Assembly: GCA_965206775.1 (NCBI GenBank)
Contig: CBDBKU010000003.1
Coordinates: 2,294,001-2,358,000 of the forward strand
From: VXMF01 sp965206775
GTDB lineage: Bacteria > Acidobacteriota > Terriglobia > Bryobacterales > UBA6623
Reading direction: 5' to 3'
Length of the DNA: 64,000 nucleotides
Part shown: positions 8,261 to 16,223 of the stretch, piece after piece
Numbering within the stretch: position 1 is the first letter of the stretch
Layout: every line of letters starts with the position of its first letter
Program-made: the position numbers and the translations under genes
Notes under the pieces: model-generated
The model's database searches: none
What the model was told of the DNA's origin: nothing
The model's input: only the letters and a program-made list of their open reading frames with translations

Positions 8261-9540
8261 CGCTGCTCTGGATCCTCGCAGCGCTGCTGGCGCTCGTTCT
8301 GGTGGACGTGCCGATAGCTGTTGCGCTCGGCTTGGCTTCCGTAGCCGCGATGGCGATGGAGACGGGCCTGCGCGATCTGCCGAACGTACCGCTGACGCTA
8401 TTCGACGGCGCGGTGAAGTTCTCGCTCATCGCCGTGCCTCTGTTCATTCTGGCCGGCGCGATCATGAACGCGAGTGGTATTTCAAGGCGACTCATCGCCC
8501 TCACTTCGTCTCTCATCGGCTTCGTGCGGGGCGGCCTTTCGATGGTGACCATAGGAACCTCGCTCTTCTTCGCCGAGATCTCCGGTTCGGCGGTGGCGGA
8601 CGTGGCCGCGCTGGGGTCCGTCCTCATCCCCTCGATGAAGAGGTCCGGCTATTCGAAGGAGTTCGCCGCGGCGGTGACTTCGTCGGCCTCCACGCTGGCC
8701 GTGATAATCCCGCCTTCGATCCCCATGATTCTCTATGGGGTGATGGCCGGAGTCTCCGTGGTTGAGTTGTTCGTCGCAGGCATCGTCCCCGGACTGCTCG
8801 GCGGATTGCTGTTGATGGCAGCGGCGTACCGGGTTGCCGTGCGTCGCGGCTTCCCTGCCGACACAGCCTTCGAGTGGAGGAGGGTCGTTGATTCGTTCCG
8901 GGACGCAGCGTGGGCGCTGCTCCTGCCGGTCATCATTCTCGGTGGAATATTCTCCGGCTGGGTGACGGCGACGGAAGGCGCCGGCCTGGCGGTCTTCGCG
9001 GCGGCTGCGATTGGGGGCCTGGTCTACCGAGAACTGGACTGGGGCCTGTTGCGCAAGGCGACCGTCGAGGGTGGTATCCAAACCGCGGTCGTGATGCTGC
9101 TCGTTTCGACGTCCGCGCTGCTGGGTGAGTACCTGACCGCGACGCAAGTTCCCCAGCAATTCTCCGAGCAACTGCTTGCATTCACGCACAGCAAGTGGGC
9201 GATCCTCGCGTTGCTCAACGTATTCTTCTTAGTAGTAGGGTTGTTCCTGCACTCGGCCGCGGCAATAATCCTGGTCGTTCCGATCGTGATGCCGCTTGTG
9301 CAGCAAGCAGGTATTGATCCTGTACATTTCGGCTTGGTCGTGACGCTCAACCTAGGAATTGGGCAGCAAACACCTCCAGTCGCAAGCGTCCTTCTCACTG
9401 CTTGCTCCATCGCCAAGGCCGAGATCTGGGGCGTTAGCAGGGAGAATGCGATCTTTGTGGGCGTCCTGCTCTTCGTGCTATTGCTGGTAACTTACTTGCC
9501 TGCCATCCCGATGTTGCTCGTTAACTTGTTCTATCGCTAG
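8257..9540 (+). CDS. TRAP transporter large permease (DctM family)
   Basis: 427 residues, about 12 membrane helices. Signature segments are the N-terminal LALVLVDVPIAVALGLAS, FFAEISGSAVADVAALGSVLIPSM, ASTLAVIIPPSIPMILYG and GIGQQTPPVASVL, all diagnostic for DctM. It uses the ion gradient to import the ligand delivered by the binding protein. The ATG at 8257 overlaps the small-permease stop (ATGA) and starts directly on the first helix, so a longer upstream frame is rejected. It is the last gene of the aldolase-TRAP operon; a convergent cytochrome gene ends 16 bases further. Confidence 0.95.
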   Translation: MTLLWILAALLALVLVDVPIAVALGLASVAAMAMETGLRDLPNVPLTLFDGAVKFSLIAVPLFILAGAIMNASGISRRLIALTSSLIGFVRGGLSMVTIGTSLFFAEISGSAVADVAALGSVLIPSMKRSGYSKEFAAAVTSSASTLAVIIPPSIPMILYGVMAGVSVVELFVAGIVPGLLGGLLLMAAAYRVAVRRGFPADTAFEWRRVVDSFRDAAWALLLPVIILGGIFSGWVTATEGAGLAVFAAAAIGGLVYRELDWGLLRKATVEGGIQTAVVMLLVSTSALLGEYLTATQVPQQFSEQLLAFTHSKWAILALLNVFFLVVGLFLHSAAAIILVVPIVMPLVQQAGIDPVHFGLVVTLNLGIGQQTPPVASVLLTACSIAKAEIWGVSRENAIFVGVLLFVLLLVTYLPAIPMLLVNLFYR

Positions 9541-9556
9541 ACCACGTCAGCCGGCC

Positions 9557-10141
9557 TTAGTTATGGCATTGCCTGCAGGCCTGTTCCACAGGCATGACGA
9601 GCAGGTTGGTCTTGCTGGAGCCGTGCGCGTCGTGGCACATGCCGCAACTCGCCAGTTCATGCGGTTCGTGGCTGTGCCTCCGAATGAACTGCTCGCTGGC
9701 GTGGCATGTCTGGCATCCTCCACTGAATCGAAAGCGGCCTCGACGGCTCACGCTGTGGCAGTGCGTGCACGCGGTTTGGAACGGCGGATGATCGGTGTAC
9801 GGTTCGACCTCCTGCCCTGCCTGGATCGTGCCGGCATGGAACACGACCTCCTGAAGGCCGCCGGGCGACTCGAGCCTGACTGCGTGCCGACCCGCCGGCA
9901 CTGCCACCCGGGCATGGTAAACACCGGGGAACGGCTCCGCTGCTTCAACCGGCTTGCCGTCCACGAACAGGCGACCGCCGGCCGCCTTGGCAATAATCTC
10001 GACTTCTTCTCCCCGGATCCACGCCCCGTCTGGAGGCTTGACGATCAGTCCGGGGTCGGCCGCCAAGGAGGCCTGCACCGCTGCCAGAACCGTAACAACT
10101 GCCCGAGATCTAAAGATGGATTCGGCAGATCGACCCTGCAT
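9557..10141 (-). CDS. secreted tetraheme cytochrome c-like protein
   Basis: 194 residues from the ATG at 10141. An N-terminal signal peptide (SRAVVTVLAAVQASLAAD) is followed by an Ig-like/beta domain of about 90 residues and then four heme sites: CTHCH, CQTCH, CGMCH and CRQCH, the last almost at the C-terminus. Additional His residues in between could be distal ligands. The layout resembles doubled-CXXCH proteins that shuttle electrons in the periplasm or on the cell surface. It overlaps the end of the propeller gene by 32 bases and is third in the operon, which points to a role as electron acceptor of the hydroxyacid oxidase (inference). Confidence 0.82.
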   Translation of the reverse strand: MQGRSAESIFRSRAVVTVLAAVQASLAADPGLIVKPPDGAWIRGEEVEIIAKAAGGRLFVDGKPVEAAEPFPGVYHARVAVPAGRHAVRLESPGGLQEVVFHAGTIQAGQEVEPYTDHPPFQTACTHCHSVSRRGRFRFSGGCQTCHASEQFIRRHSHEPHELASCGMCHDAHGSSKTNLLVMPVEQACRQCHN

Positions 10142-10913
10142 GCTTGCTGAGGTTGTCCTTGTGACCGGGTGCAATGCCAGCGTCGCAGAAGTAGAGCGCA
10201 CCGTTCCAGAATGTCATCCCGTGCGGGTCAGGATCGCTGCGGTCGAGCTGCACGCCTTCGATGACGCGCCCGGTGCGGACATCGAATTTCAAGATTCGAA
10301 AGTCGTTCGAGAACATGCACCAAATGTGCCCGTCGTCCCAGCCAAGGCCGTGAGGGCGGCTGAGCGGCAGATCGAAATCGTGGAACAGGTTCAGGTCCGC
10401 ATCGGCTTGGACGACCTTGACCGGCCCGAACTGCGTGATCCAAAGGGAGTCCTTGGCCCATAGGAGTCCGTGCAAGCCGCCGCCGTTGGGCGTCTGGTAA
10501 TTGGCGATGTGCTCGCCTGTCTCAGCGTCCAGCTTTACGATGCGCCCGCCGCGAACAATGTCGTGCGATCGGCGCGGACGGAGATTCGCAGGTCCGTTCG
10601 CTCCCATGAACACGAAACCGTTGCCCGCGGCGATGCCGCTTGTGTTTGAGGATTGGGTCTCGTATTTGGCCAACGGGCGGCCTGACTCCCAATCGAGCAG
10701 ATAGGCCCGGTCCGTGATCTGCTCGCCGACCCAGAGGCCATCTTCCGTGGCTTCCAAGCCGTTCGGATTGCCGTCAGGGGACTGGTACAGGGTCTCGACC
10801 TTTTCGCGCCTGCGGATCGGATAGGCACCCTTGCCATCGGCCGCGGCCTTCCACACTCCGAGCAGTGTGGCCAGACCTGTGCCGCAGCTTGCGGAGAATT
10901 CTCGTCTTGTCAT
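10110..10913 (-). CDS. Tat-exported beta-propeller protein (SMP-30/Vgb-like)
   Basis: 267 residues. A twin-arginine leader (TRREFSASCGTGLATLLG) is followed by repeated blades of the type GLWVGEQ, SLWITQFG, HIWCMFSND and GRVIEG, i.e. a six- or seven-bladed propeller related to SMP-30, virginiamycin B lyase and NHL proteins. No catalytic assignment is possible. The ATG overlaps the stop of the oxidase gene (ATGA), so the two are translationally coupled. Location in the periplasm beside the oxidase suggests a partner or docking role. Confidence 0.75.
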   Translation of the reverse strand: MTRREFSASCGTGLATLLGVWKAAADGKGAYPIRRREKVETLYQSPDGNPNGLEATEDGLWVGEQITDRAYLLDWESGRPLAKYETQSSNTSGIAAGNGFVFMGANGPANLRPRRSHDIVRGGRIVKLDAETGEHIANYQTPNGGGLHGLLWAKDSLWITQFGPVKVVQADADLNLFHDFDLPLSRPHGLGWDDGHIWCMFSNDFRILKFDVRTGRVIEGVQLDRSDPDPHGMTFWNGALYFCDAGIAPGHKDNLSKHAGSICRIHL

Positions 10914-12121
10914 GGTTGCAGTCCTCCTTCATAGGACCAGTTTCGCCAACGGACCAAGCTTGGGCTCACGTCGGCGATCCGAGCCACGCCTGACATTCCC
11001 ATGTCCAACGCAAGTTCGGTCTTGAGTAGTTCGAGCACACGCGCCACGCCGTCCCGGCCGTAGCAAGCCATGCCCCAAAGGTACGGGCGGCCGACGCCAA
11101 CAGCGGTCGCGCCCAGTGCAAGGGCTTTTAGAATGTCGGTTCCGCGACGGAAACCGCCATCGATCAGGACCGGGATCCTGCCTCGGGCTGCCTGCACGCA
11201 TTCCGGTAACGCTTCGACCGTGGATCCCGTGTGATCCAGCTGCCGCGCACCGTGGTTCGAAACTACCACGGTGTCGGCTCCGATCTCGACAGCTTTCTCA
11301 ACGTCCTCGGCGATCATCAGGCCCTTCAGCATGATCTTGAGATCCGTCATGTCGCGGAGTTGCTTGACAGTGTCCCACGTCGGCGTCGCGGAGATGCGGC
11401 CCGGATACTCCCCCGTGACCCAGGTTCGGTCGTTCGGCATGTAGATCAAGTTGCCGTCCTCGTCGCGCGGGATCGTCCCCAAGTTGCACCAAGTACGCAC
11501 CAAGCCGTTGTGGATGGATCGCTCCCGGTGCGAGACGAGCATGTTGTCAACGGTGAAGCAAATCCCCGTGCAACTGGAGTCCTCCAGTCGCTCGACGAAG
11601 TCCAGCATGGAGTCCTCGGTCCGGAACTGCCCGCCAGTAGTATATTGCCACCAGTGCTTGGGTGCGTCTTCGCTAGAGAGGTAGTCGTCGACTCCTCCGT
11701 TGCTGATGTACATCGCGTTCGCCAGAGACGCGCCCCGCGCGGTCTCCTCCTCGCCACCACGGCGGAAGCAGTTCTTGCCGCCCGCAGGGCAGACATAGAC
11801 GGGAGAGTCCATCTTGCGACCAAGTAGTTCGGTGGACACGTCGATCTCGTGGACATCTGTAAGAAACTTCGGGCGCAGGATGATCCGGCGGAACGCCAGG
11901 CGATTCTCGACCAGCGAGACTTCGTCCTTCCCGCCCTCAGACATGTAGTCGAAGGCGACGGGATCGATGAGCTCGCGTGCTAGGTCACGAAAGTCGAAGA
12001 CGTTAGCCAGGTTCGTGGAATCGGAGAGTTCCGGCTTCCCGGCGCCAGCTAGCAAGGGAGAGGCGAGCAGGAATGCTGTGAACTTGGTGAGAGCCTCCCG
12101 GCGGTGGAGCCTTTGCGGCAT
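10910..12121 (-). CDS. Tat-exported FMN-dependent alpha-hydroxy-acid oxidase/dehydrogenase
   Basis: 403 residues of the LldD/glycolate-oxidase family. After a Tat leader (HRREALTKFTAFLLAS) comes the (beta/alpha)8 FMN barrel: residues 55-60 DYMSEG, VCPAGGKN, WWQYTTGG, the catalytic SNHGARQLD, GGFRRGTDILKALALGA and VGRPYLWG. It oxidises a 2-hydroxy acid to the keto acid. Most relatives are cytoplasmic, so the Tat leader is notable. It is the first gene of a three-gene minus-strand operon. A TAACTT box (12131-12136) lies 9 bases before the ATG, suggesting a very short leader. Confidence 0.88.
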   Translation of the reverse strand: MPQRLHRREALTKFTAFLLASPLLAGAGKPELSDSTNLANVFDFRDLARELIDPVAFDYMSEGGKDEVSLVENRLAFRRIILRPKFLTDVHEIDVSTELLGRKMDSPVYVCPAGGKNCFRRGGEEETARGASLANAMYISNGGVDDYLSSEDAPKHWWQYTTGGQFRTEDSMLDFVERLEDSSCTGICFTVDNMLVSHRERSIHNGLVRTWCNLGTIPRDEDGNLIYMPNDRTWVTGEYPGRISATPTWDTVKQLRDMTDLKIMLKGLMIAEDVEKAVEIGADTVVVSNHGARQLDHTGSTVEALPECVQAARGRIPVLIDGGFRRGTDILKALALGATAVGVGRPYLWGMACYGRDGVARVLELLKTELALDMGMSGVARIADVSPSLVRWRNWSYEGGLQP

Positions 12122-12136
12122 GCCGTCAGAAAGTTA

Positions 12137-12458
12137 GCATTTATCAGTCTGATTGTCAACGTGCGTCGGGACTAGCACTCGAAGTGCCATTCTGAACTCC
12201 GACCTAGTTGTTCTCGGTAACACTATCGATAAGATTGCAAGAACATCAGATTATAATAAAGCCCATATTTACGGGATGATAAATCAGGATTTTCCTTCAA
12301 ATGTAGGTGGAAGTATGGAGGAAAATACAATGATATTCTCTACCAAAGAGTTAGACCGAACCTTATAACCGATTTGAAACAAAGGCATCAGACGGCACTA
12401 GTGGGTCACTCTAAAAGCTTACCAGTGTCGCGTATTCTCTCTTTGCCTGCAAGTCGTA
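12137..12458. other. intergenic stretch with an AT-rich core
   Basis: About 320 bases. The core (about 12220-12375) is far richer in A+T than the rest of the window. A plus-strand frame of 71 codons crosses it but has no recognisable motif and codon use unlike its neighbours, so it is not called. Confidence 0.4.
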
Positions 12459-13133
12459 TCACGCGGTCTGTTTCCGTGCCTCTTCGAGGAGACGCCTTGC
12501 ACGCGCTGGATTGTAGACACCGCACGGGCAGAAACGTGCGAGAGTGGTAACGGCTTGTTCCGGTGTCCGCCTGCCCTCCCGGACCATATCGAGCATCTTT
12601 CGAGCCATGTTGAATGAAACCATCCCGTGGCCGCACATGGTCGACAACTGCAGCACCTGGCTGTTCGGAAGGTGATCGTGCGGGTCTGTGAAGCCAAGGG
12701 AGTACTCGACGCTGTGCCTAGGAATTCCACAGCATTGCGCTACTTCCTTAGCCCCGGTCACTGACGTGCTGAGATTCACGGACAGACCGAGATCGGCATC
12801 GATGACTTCGCGCAGGCACGCCTCAGCCTTTTCCTTGGAGTCGAATACCGCCGCCGCGGTTCCAGGCTTGCTCACGCCCGCGATCACCCCTTCCCAGTCG
12901 GGTGCCAGATTGCGTTTCCAGTGAGACCGCGGGTCCAAACGCCGCTCGGGCTTGAAGCTCCCGCGATTCCCGTTGCCCATGTTCACCGGCTTGTGTCGTG
13001 CACAGATGCGAAGGAAGGCTTTCTGCTTCTCGACTGCCCCCTGATCGTTCTTGCCTGGCGACGGGATGCAGAAGAGGATGAAGTCATCCCGGAACGACGC
13101 AGACTCGCCGTAGCGGTGCAGCGTGTTGGTCAT
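12459..13133 (-). CDS. conserved Cys-rich protein of unknown function, partner of the ferredoxin-like protein
   Basis: 224 residues, no signal peptide or membrane segment. The N-terminal part (FILFCIPSPGKND, RHKPVNMGNGNRGS) looks like a folded domain. The C-terminal half carries Cys/His clusters that could bind metal: AQCCGIPRHS, STMCGHGM and ARFCPCGVYNP. No family name can be given. Its ATG overlaps the TGA of the ferredoxin-like gene, so both products are made together, most likely as a redox complex in the cytoplasm. Confidence 0.75.
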   Translation of the reverse strand: MTNTLHRYGESASFRDDFILFCIPSPGKNDQGAVEKQKAFLRICARHKPVNMGNGNRGSFKPERRLDPRSHWKRNLAPDWEGVIAGVSKPGTAAAVFDSKEKAEACLREVIDADLGLSVNLSTSVTGAKEVAQCCGIPRHSVEYSLGFTDPHDHLPNSQVLQLSTMCGHGMVSFNMARKMLDMVREGRRTPEQAVTTLARFCPCGVYNPARARRLLEEARKQTA

Positions 13134-13945
13134 GAGGCCTCCATGTGCGTCAGCCGACCGAGCCCCATGTTGGTCTTGGCGCGCTCTGCTCCGTATCCAA
13201 GCTCCTCCAGGATTTCGGCTAGCTGCGTCTCCTCGCCGTCAGAGTCGCAGCGGGTCGAGATCCCGACAGCGGTCACAGTGTCAATCCTGCGGTTCACGTC
13301 CTCGACAGTTGTCAAGACCGATTCGACCTGATCGAGGCGAGTCTTGATTTCGACAATCCCTGAAAGGATCTTCTCGTCCAAGATATCCTCGCGAAGCATT
13401 CCGGCCGACTTGTCGGTCATCAGGTGGCTAATGGGGTTCTTTGCTTCGAACTGAATGTTCAACTTCGCGAGCGAGATGGTCATTTCTTGGATGTCGCGGA
13501 ATCGCACGCCGACACCCGGGCGACCGAATTCGATCGTGTATCCGACCTCCCCGACTCCCACTCGGGGGTTGACGTCGTTGGTCTTGACCTCCTCGGTACC
13601 ACGTCCCTTGATGCCCGTCGACTTGTGCTCCACGACGGGATCCGAGAACACTTGGCGCACGAGCCGGGGCATCTCCAGATCGTTCATGACGAATGCCGCG
13701 GTTGGACAGACATCCGGTTCCGGCTCGAACCGGAATCGAAACATGCGCGCCAGCTTGCGAACCGACCTTATCAGCGTGGGATTCAGATGTTCCTGACTCA
13801 TGCCACGAAAGCAGGTCCCGCACTCCACGCACTCGTCTTGATTGATTGTGGCGCGCTGGATTTCCGGATCGATGTAGATCGCTCCCATTGGACAGACCGG
13901 CACGCAGTTCGCGCAGGCGACGCATTTGTTCACGTCAATCAGCAT
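13130..13945 (-). CDS. dicluster 4Fe-4S ferredoxin-like protein with unknown C-terminal domain
   Basis: 271 residues from the ATG at 13945, which starts directly on the iron-sulfur domain. The first cluster motif is C8-x2-C11-x2-C14-x3-C18-P. The second is C39-x2-C42-x2-C45, with the fourth ligand displaced by an insertion to C80-P. Two [4Fe-4S] clusters are therefore likely. Residues 90-190 form a conserved-looking domain (GRGTEEVKTNDVNPRVG, GYTIEFGRPGVGVRFRDI) that is not recognised, and a helical tail follows. It is first in a two-gene operon with the Cys-rich protein. Confidence 0.8.
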   Translation of the reverse strand: MLIDVNKCVACANCVPVCPMGAIYIDPEIQRATINQDECVECGTCFRGMSQEHLNPTLIRSVRKLARMFRFRFEPEPDVCPTAAFVMNDLEMPRLVRQVFSDPVVEHKSTGIKGRGTEEVKTNDVNPRVGVGEVGYTIEFGRPGVGVRFRDIQEMTISLAKLNIQFEAKNPISHLMTDKSAGMLREDILDEKILSGIVEIKTRLDQVESVLTTVEDVNRRIDTVTAVGISTRCDSDGEETQLAEILEELGYGAERAKTNMGLGRLTHMEAS

Positions 13946-14266
13946 TGAGCATTCCCGCCAAGCAGAGAAGTTCGGGACGGGTCTCCGACTGCGAGCCGGG
14001 ACGGCCCGAAGTTCCCAAACTACTTGCAAGTAGCTTACCAATCCGCGGGGTGCCGGTGGTTGGCCGGGCGTCCATTCGTACCTTGGCAGTTCCTAGAGGT
14101 GGGCCGCGCAGAACTCCGCGGGCCAAAGGAACCGGAGACCGCGGGCCTGGCCATCGCGAGGCTAGCGCTAGATCATTGCTGAGACGGACGGCGGATCGCG
14201 ACTCGGTACCTCGATACACGCCCCGCACCTGGTGATGAAATCATGCGCCTTTATTGTGCTTTGCAT
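13946..14266. other. intergenic stretch between ferredoxin-like gene and vapB
   Basis: About 320 bases between divergently oriented genes, so both promoters should be here. A TATTGT box at 14252-14257 lies 9 bases before the vapB ATG. No other feature is seen. Confidence 0.4.
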
Positions 14267-14518
14267 ATGCGAACCACGATTTCGCTTGACGCCCGCCTCG
14301 CGATGCAGGTGCGAAGCGAGGCCGCCGCCCAGGGTCTCGGCGTGAGCGCCTTCATAGGCAAGACGTTGGACGATGCGATCAAACGCCGTGAAGCCGTGAT
14401 GGATAAACCGTTTAGGCTAATCACAGTGGGCGGCGGGGCAGCAATTCGCAAAACCCGAGATACAGGTGGGCTGTTGGCATCTCAGCGGGCGTTCGTCGGC
14501 GCCGCAGAGAGGTTGTGA
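14267..14518 (+). pseudogene. vapB: VapB-type antitoxin, 3' part displaced by an IS
   Basis: The ATG at 14267 begins a ribbon-helix-helix antitoxin (MRTTISLDARLAMQVRSEAA). The native sequence runs to 14438 and then enters the insertion sequence, which adds a foreign tail ending at 14518. The missing 3' end is found intact at 16131-16216. Joining 14438 to 16131 restores a continuous 85-residue frame (...TVGGGGPNPGIDLD...) that stops 7 bases before the toxin gene. The truncated form keeps the DNA-binding domain but loses the toxin-neutralising tail. Confidence 0.85.
14430..14438 (+). repeat. target-site duplication, left copy (9 bp)
   Basis: GCGGCGGGG immediately left of the insertion sequence; the identical 9 bases occur at 16122-16130 on its right. 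Confidence 0.85.
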
Positions 14519-16121
14519 GGGCACCAGCAGGGCATCGGTCGTTGCGAGGGGCACATCGCGGGGCGGCTCGGTGGGCCTCGCTAGCGGTTGCGAGACCCAC
14601 GGGGCAGACCCCGACTGCAGGCTGCCCCACGAGCCCGGCGCTCGCCGCTGGATGCTCCATCGATTCCATCAACGTACCGGCGAGGGACCGTCCCGCACTG
14701 GGCGTTGGCCCAGCAGCCTCATCCGCAACGCGGTCCAGTTCGGGAACCAGAACTCCTCCGCAAACACGCTGAGTTTGTTGCAGAAGCGGCGGCGCGTGCC
14801 GGCTCGGTCGCGGCATTGCCGCCACAAGCCCTGCAGGCAGTCCAGCAGCGTGTGCAGCGTGAAGGCGAGCAGGTTCAGCGTGGCGAGCAGATTGGCCAAG
14901 CCGTTGCTGCCGTGCCCGAAGTTCCGCTTGAGGTTGTAGCCATGCCGCGCCAGGCAATTGAATGTCTCGTTCTCGATCTTCCAGCGAGCTCTTGCGAGCC
15001 GTGCGATCGCGGTCACGTTGTCGGCCGTGACCTCTAGGCTGGTGAAGAAGGTGTTGTAGTAGGTGCGCTCACCGTGGCGCTGGATCTGGAACTCGATCCA
15101 GGTCCCGCGCACCGCATCGTCGCCGTCGCGGACGGGCAGGCCGTGCATCCAGCGATAGCGGTGCTGCTCGACCTGGCGTTTGTGGTTGCGGGTGCGGATC
15201 CAGCCGGTGGAGTGGGTGAAGTCGTCGTGGATGAGTTCGTATAAGCGCTTGTGAGAGCTGGGCTTGCAGATGAAGAGGAAGTCGGTTTCGAGGTTGCGGA
15301 CGAGTTGGCAGAGGGGCTGGCAGCAGTACAGGTCGTCGCCGAGGAAGATGGGCCGGAAGGGGCGCAGTTGGTCGCTGTAGGCGGGCAGCCAGCGCTTGGC
15401 GGCGTTGCGTTCGCAGTCCTGCTTGCGGTCGGCGTCGGAGCGGCCGTCGTGGGGGTTGTGCTGGGGCTGGACGAAGTGGGGCATCAGGGGCAGGGCGCGG
15501 TTGTGGCCGTCGGCGACGACGGTGGCTGCGAGCATGGTGTGGAAGTACTGCATGGTTTGGTGCTTGCCGACATGGCGGGTCGAGCACTGTGCGCAGCGGA
15601 TCGAATCGGAGCAATGAAATTGGATGCCGTCGAGAGCGATGGCGAGGCGGCCGTCGAGGCGCCGGAAGGGGTCGAGGGCACCGTTGTCGCGGGCGGTTTG
15701 CAGGCAGTCGGCAAACAGGGGGGCGAAGTGGTCGGGATCGTGTCCATCCAGGAGATTCCGGATGTGGTTGTCACTGGGAATGGCCTCGACCCCGAACAGG
15801 GACTGGCAATTGGAGCGAGCGGACTCCAGTTCCATGCGGCGCTGGAAGTCGAGGAAGGAGGGGGACTGGAGGAAGCAGGTGGCGCAAGCGCAGGAGGCGG
15901 CGTCGGCGAGGCTGTAGCGCTGGTTGGCGCCGGTGCGGGGATCGGGCAAGGCGGAGGCGATCTGGCGGAATCTGTTGAGGAGGGACTCAAGGACGGGAAC
16001 GGAGGCCACACTATATGTTTGAAAGCGGTGTCCGAAAAGTCAAGTCCCCCAGAAGCTGGTCCCTCATTCCGGAAGCTGCGGAGGCAAAAAACCCAAAATA
16101 GGCGGCAATTTAGAATTGCTG
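14439..16121 (-). mobile_element. insertion sequence, 1683 bp, DDE transposase
   Basis: Ends are defined by terminal inverted repeats starting CAGCAATTC (14439-14447) and its reverse complement (16113-16121), and by a perfect 9-bp target duplication outside them. It carries one transposase gene on the minus strand. The 230 bases between the transposase stop and the left end show no gene. Excising the element plus one duplicate restores the vapB frame exactly, so the boundaries are firm. The IS family is not named with certainty. Confidence 0.9.
14669..16009 (-). CDS. IS transposase (DDE, IS4-like group)
   Basis: 446 residues, apparently intact. An N-terminal region with LPDPRTGANQRYSLADAA is followed by an RNase-H-like core. 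Candidate catalytic residues are Asp in LAIALDGIQFH, Asp in IFLGDDLYCC and Glu in RWKIENETFNCLARHGYN, the last being the Y-1/E-type motif of IS4-like transposases. The gene lies fully inside the element with the 9-bp duplication and is probably still functional. The exact IS family could be IS4-related or an unclassified (ISNCY) group. Confidence 0.85.
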   Translation of the reverse strand: MASVPVLESLLNRFRQIASALPDPRTGANQRYSLADAASCACATCFLQSPSFLDFQRRMELESARSNCQSLFGVEAIPSDNHIRNLLDGHDPDHFAPLFADCLQTARDNGALDPFRRLDGRLAIALDGIQFHCSDSIRCAQCSTRHVGKHQTMQYFHTMLAATVVADGHNRALPLMPHFVQPQHNPHDGRSDADRKQDCERNAAKRWLPAYSDQLRPFRPIFLGDDLYCCQPLCQLVRNLETDFLFICKPSSHKRLYELIHDDFTHSTGWIRTRNHKRQVEQHRYRWMHGLPVRDGDDAVRGTWIEFQIQRHGERTYYNTFFTSLEVTADNVTAIARLARARWKIENETFNCLARHGYNLKRNFGHGSNGLANLLATLNLLAFTLHTLLDCLQGLWRQCRDRAGTRRRFCNKLSVFAEEFWFPNWTALRMRLLGQRPVRDGPSPVR

Positions 16122-16130
16122 GCGGCGGGG
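16122..16130 (+). repeat. target-site duplication, right copy (9 bp)
   Basis: Identical to 14430-14438 (GCGGCGGGG). Confidence 0.85.
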
Positions 16131-16216
16131 GGCCGAATCCGGGAATAGATCTGGACCGACCGCGAGCACTCGAAGCGGCTGACGACGAGATTCGGCTCTC
16201 TTCAGCCGATCACTAG
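16131..16216 (+). pseudogene. vapB: displaced C-terminal part of the VapB antitoxin
   Basis: Encodes GPNPGIDLDRPRALEAADDE...SADH followed by TAG, the toxin-binding tail typical of this VapB group. It is in phase with 14267-14438 once the insertion sequence and one target duplicate are removed. On its own it has no start. Confidence 0.85.
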
Positions 16217-16223
16217 TCATGCC

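Noticed and set aside
12153..12368. 71-codon frame in the AT-rich islet
   Set aside because: No motif, no ribosome site and composition unlike the other genes.
15251..16216. Long plus-strand frame opposite the first transposase
   Set aside because: Low-complexity Gly/Val/Ala/Glu translation, antisense to a good DDE transposase. Only its last 28 codons (the displaced vapB tail) are real coding sequence.
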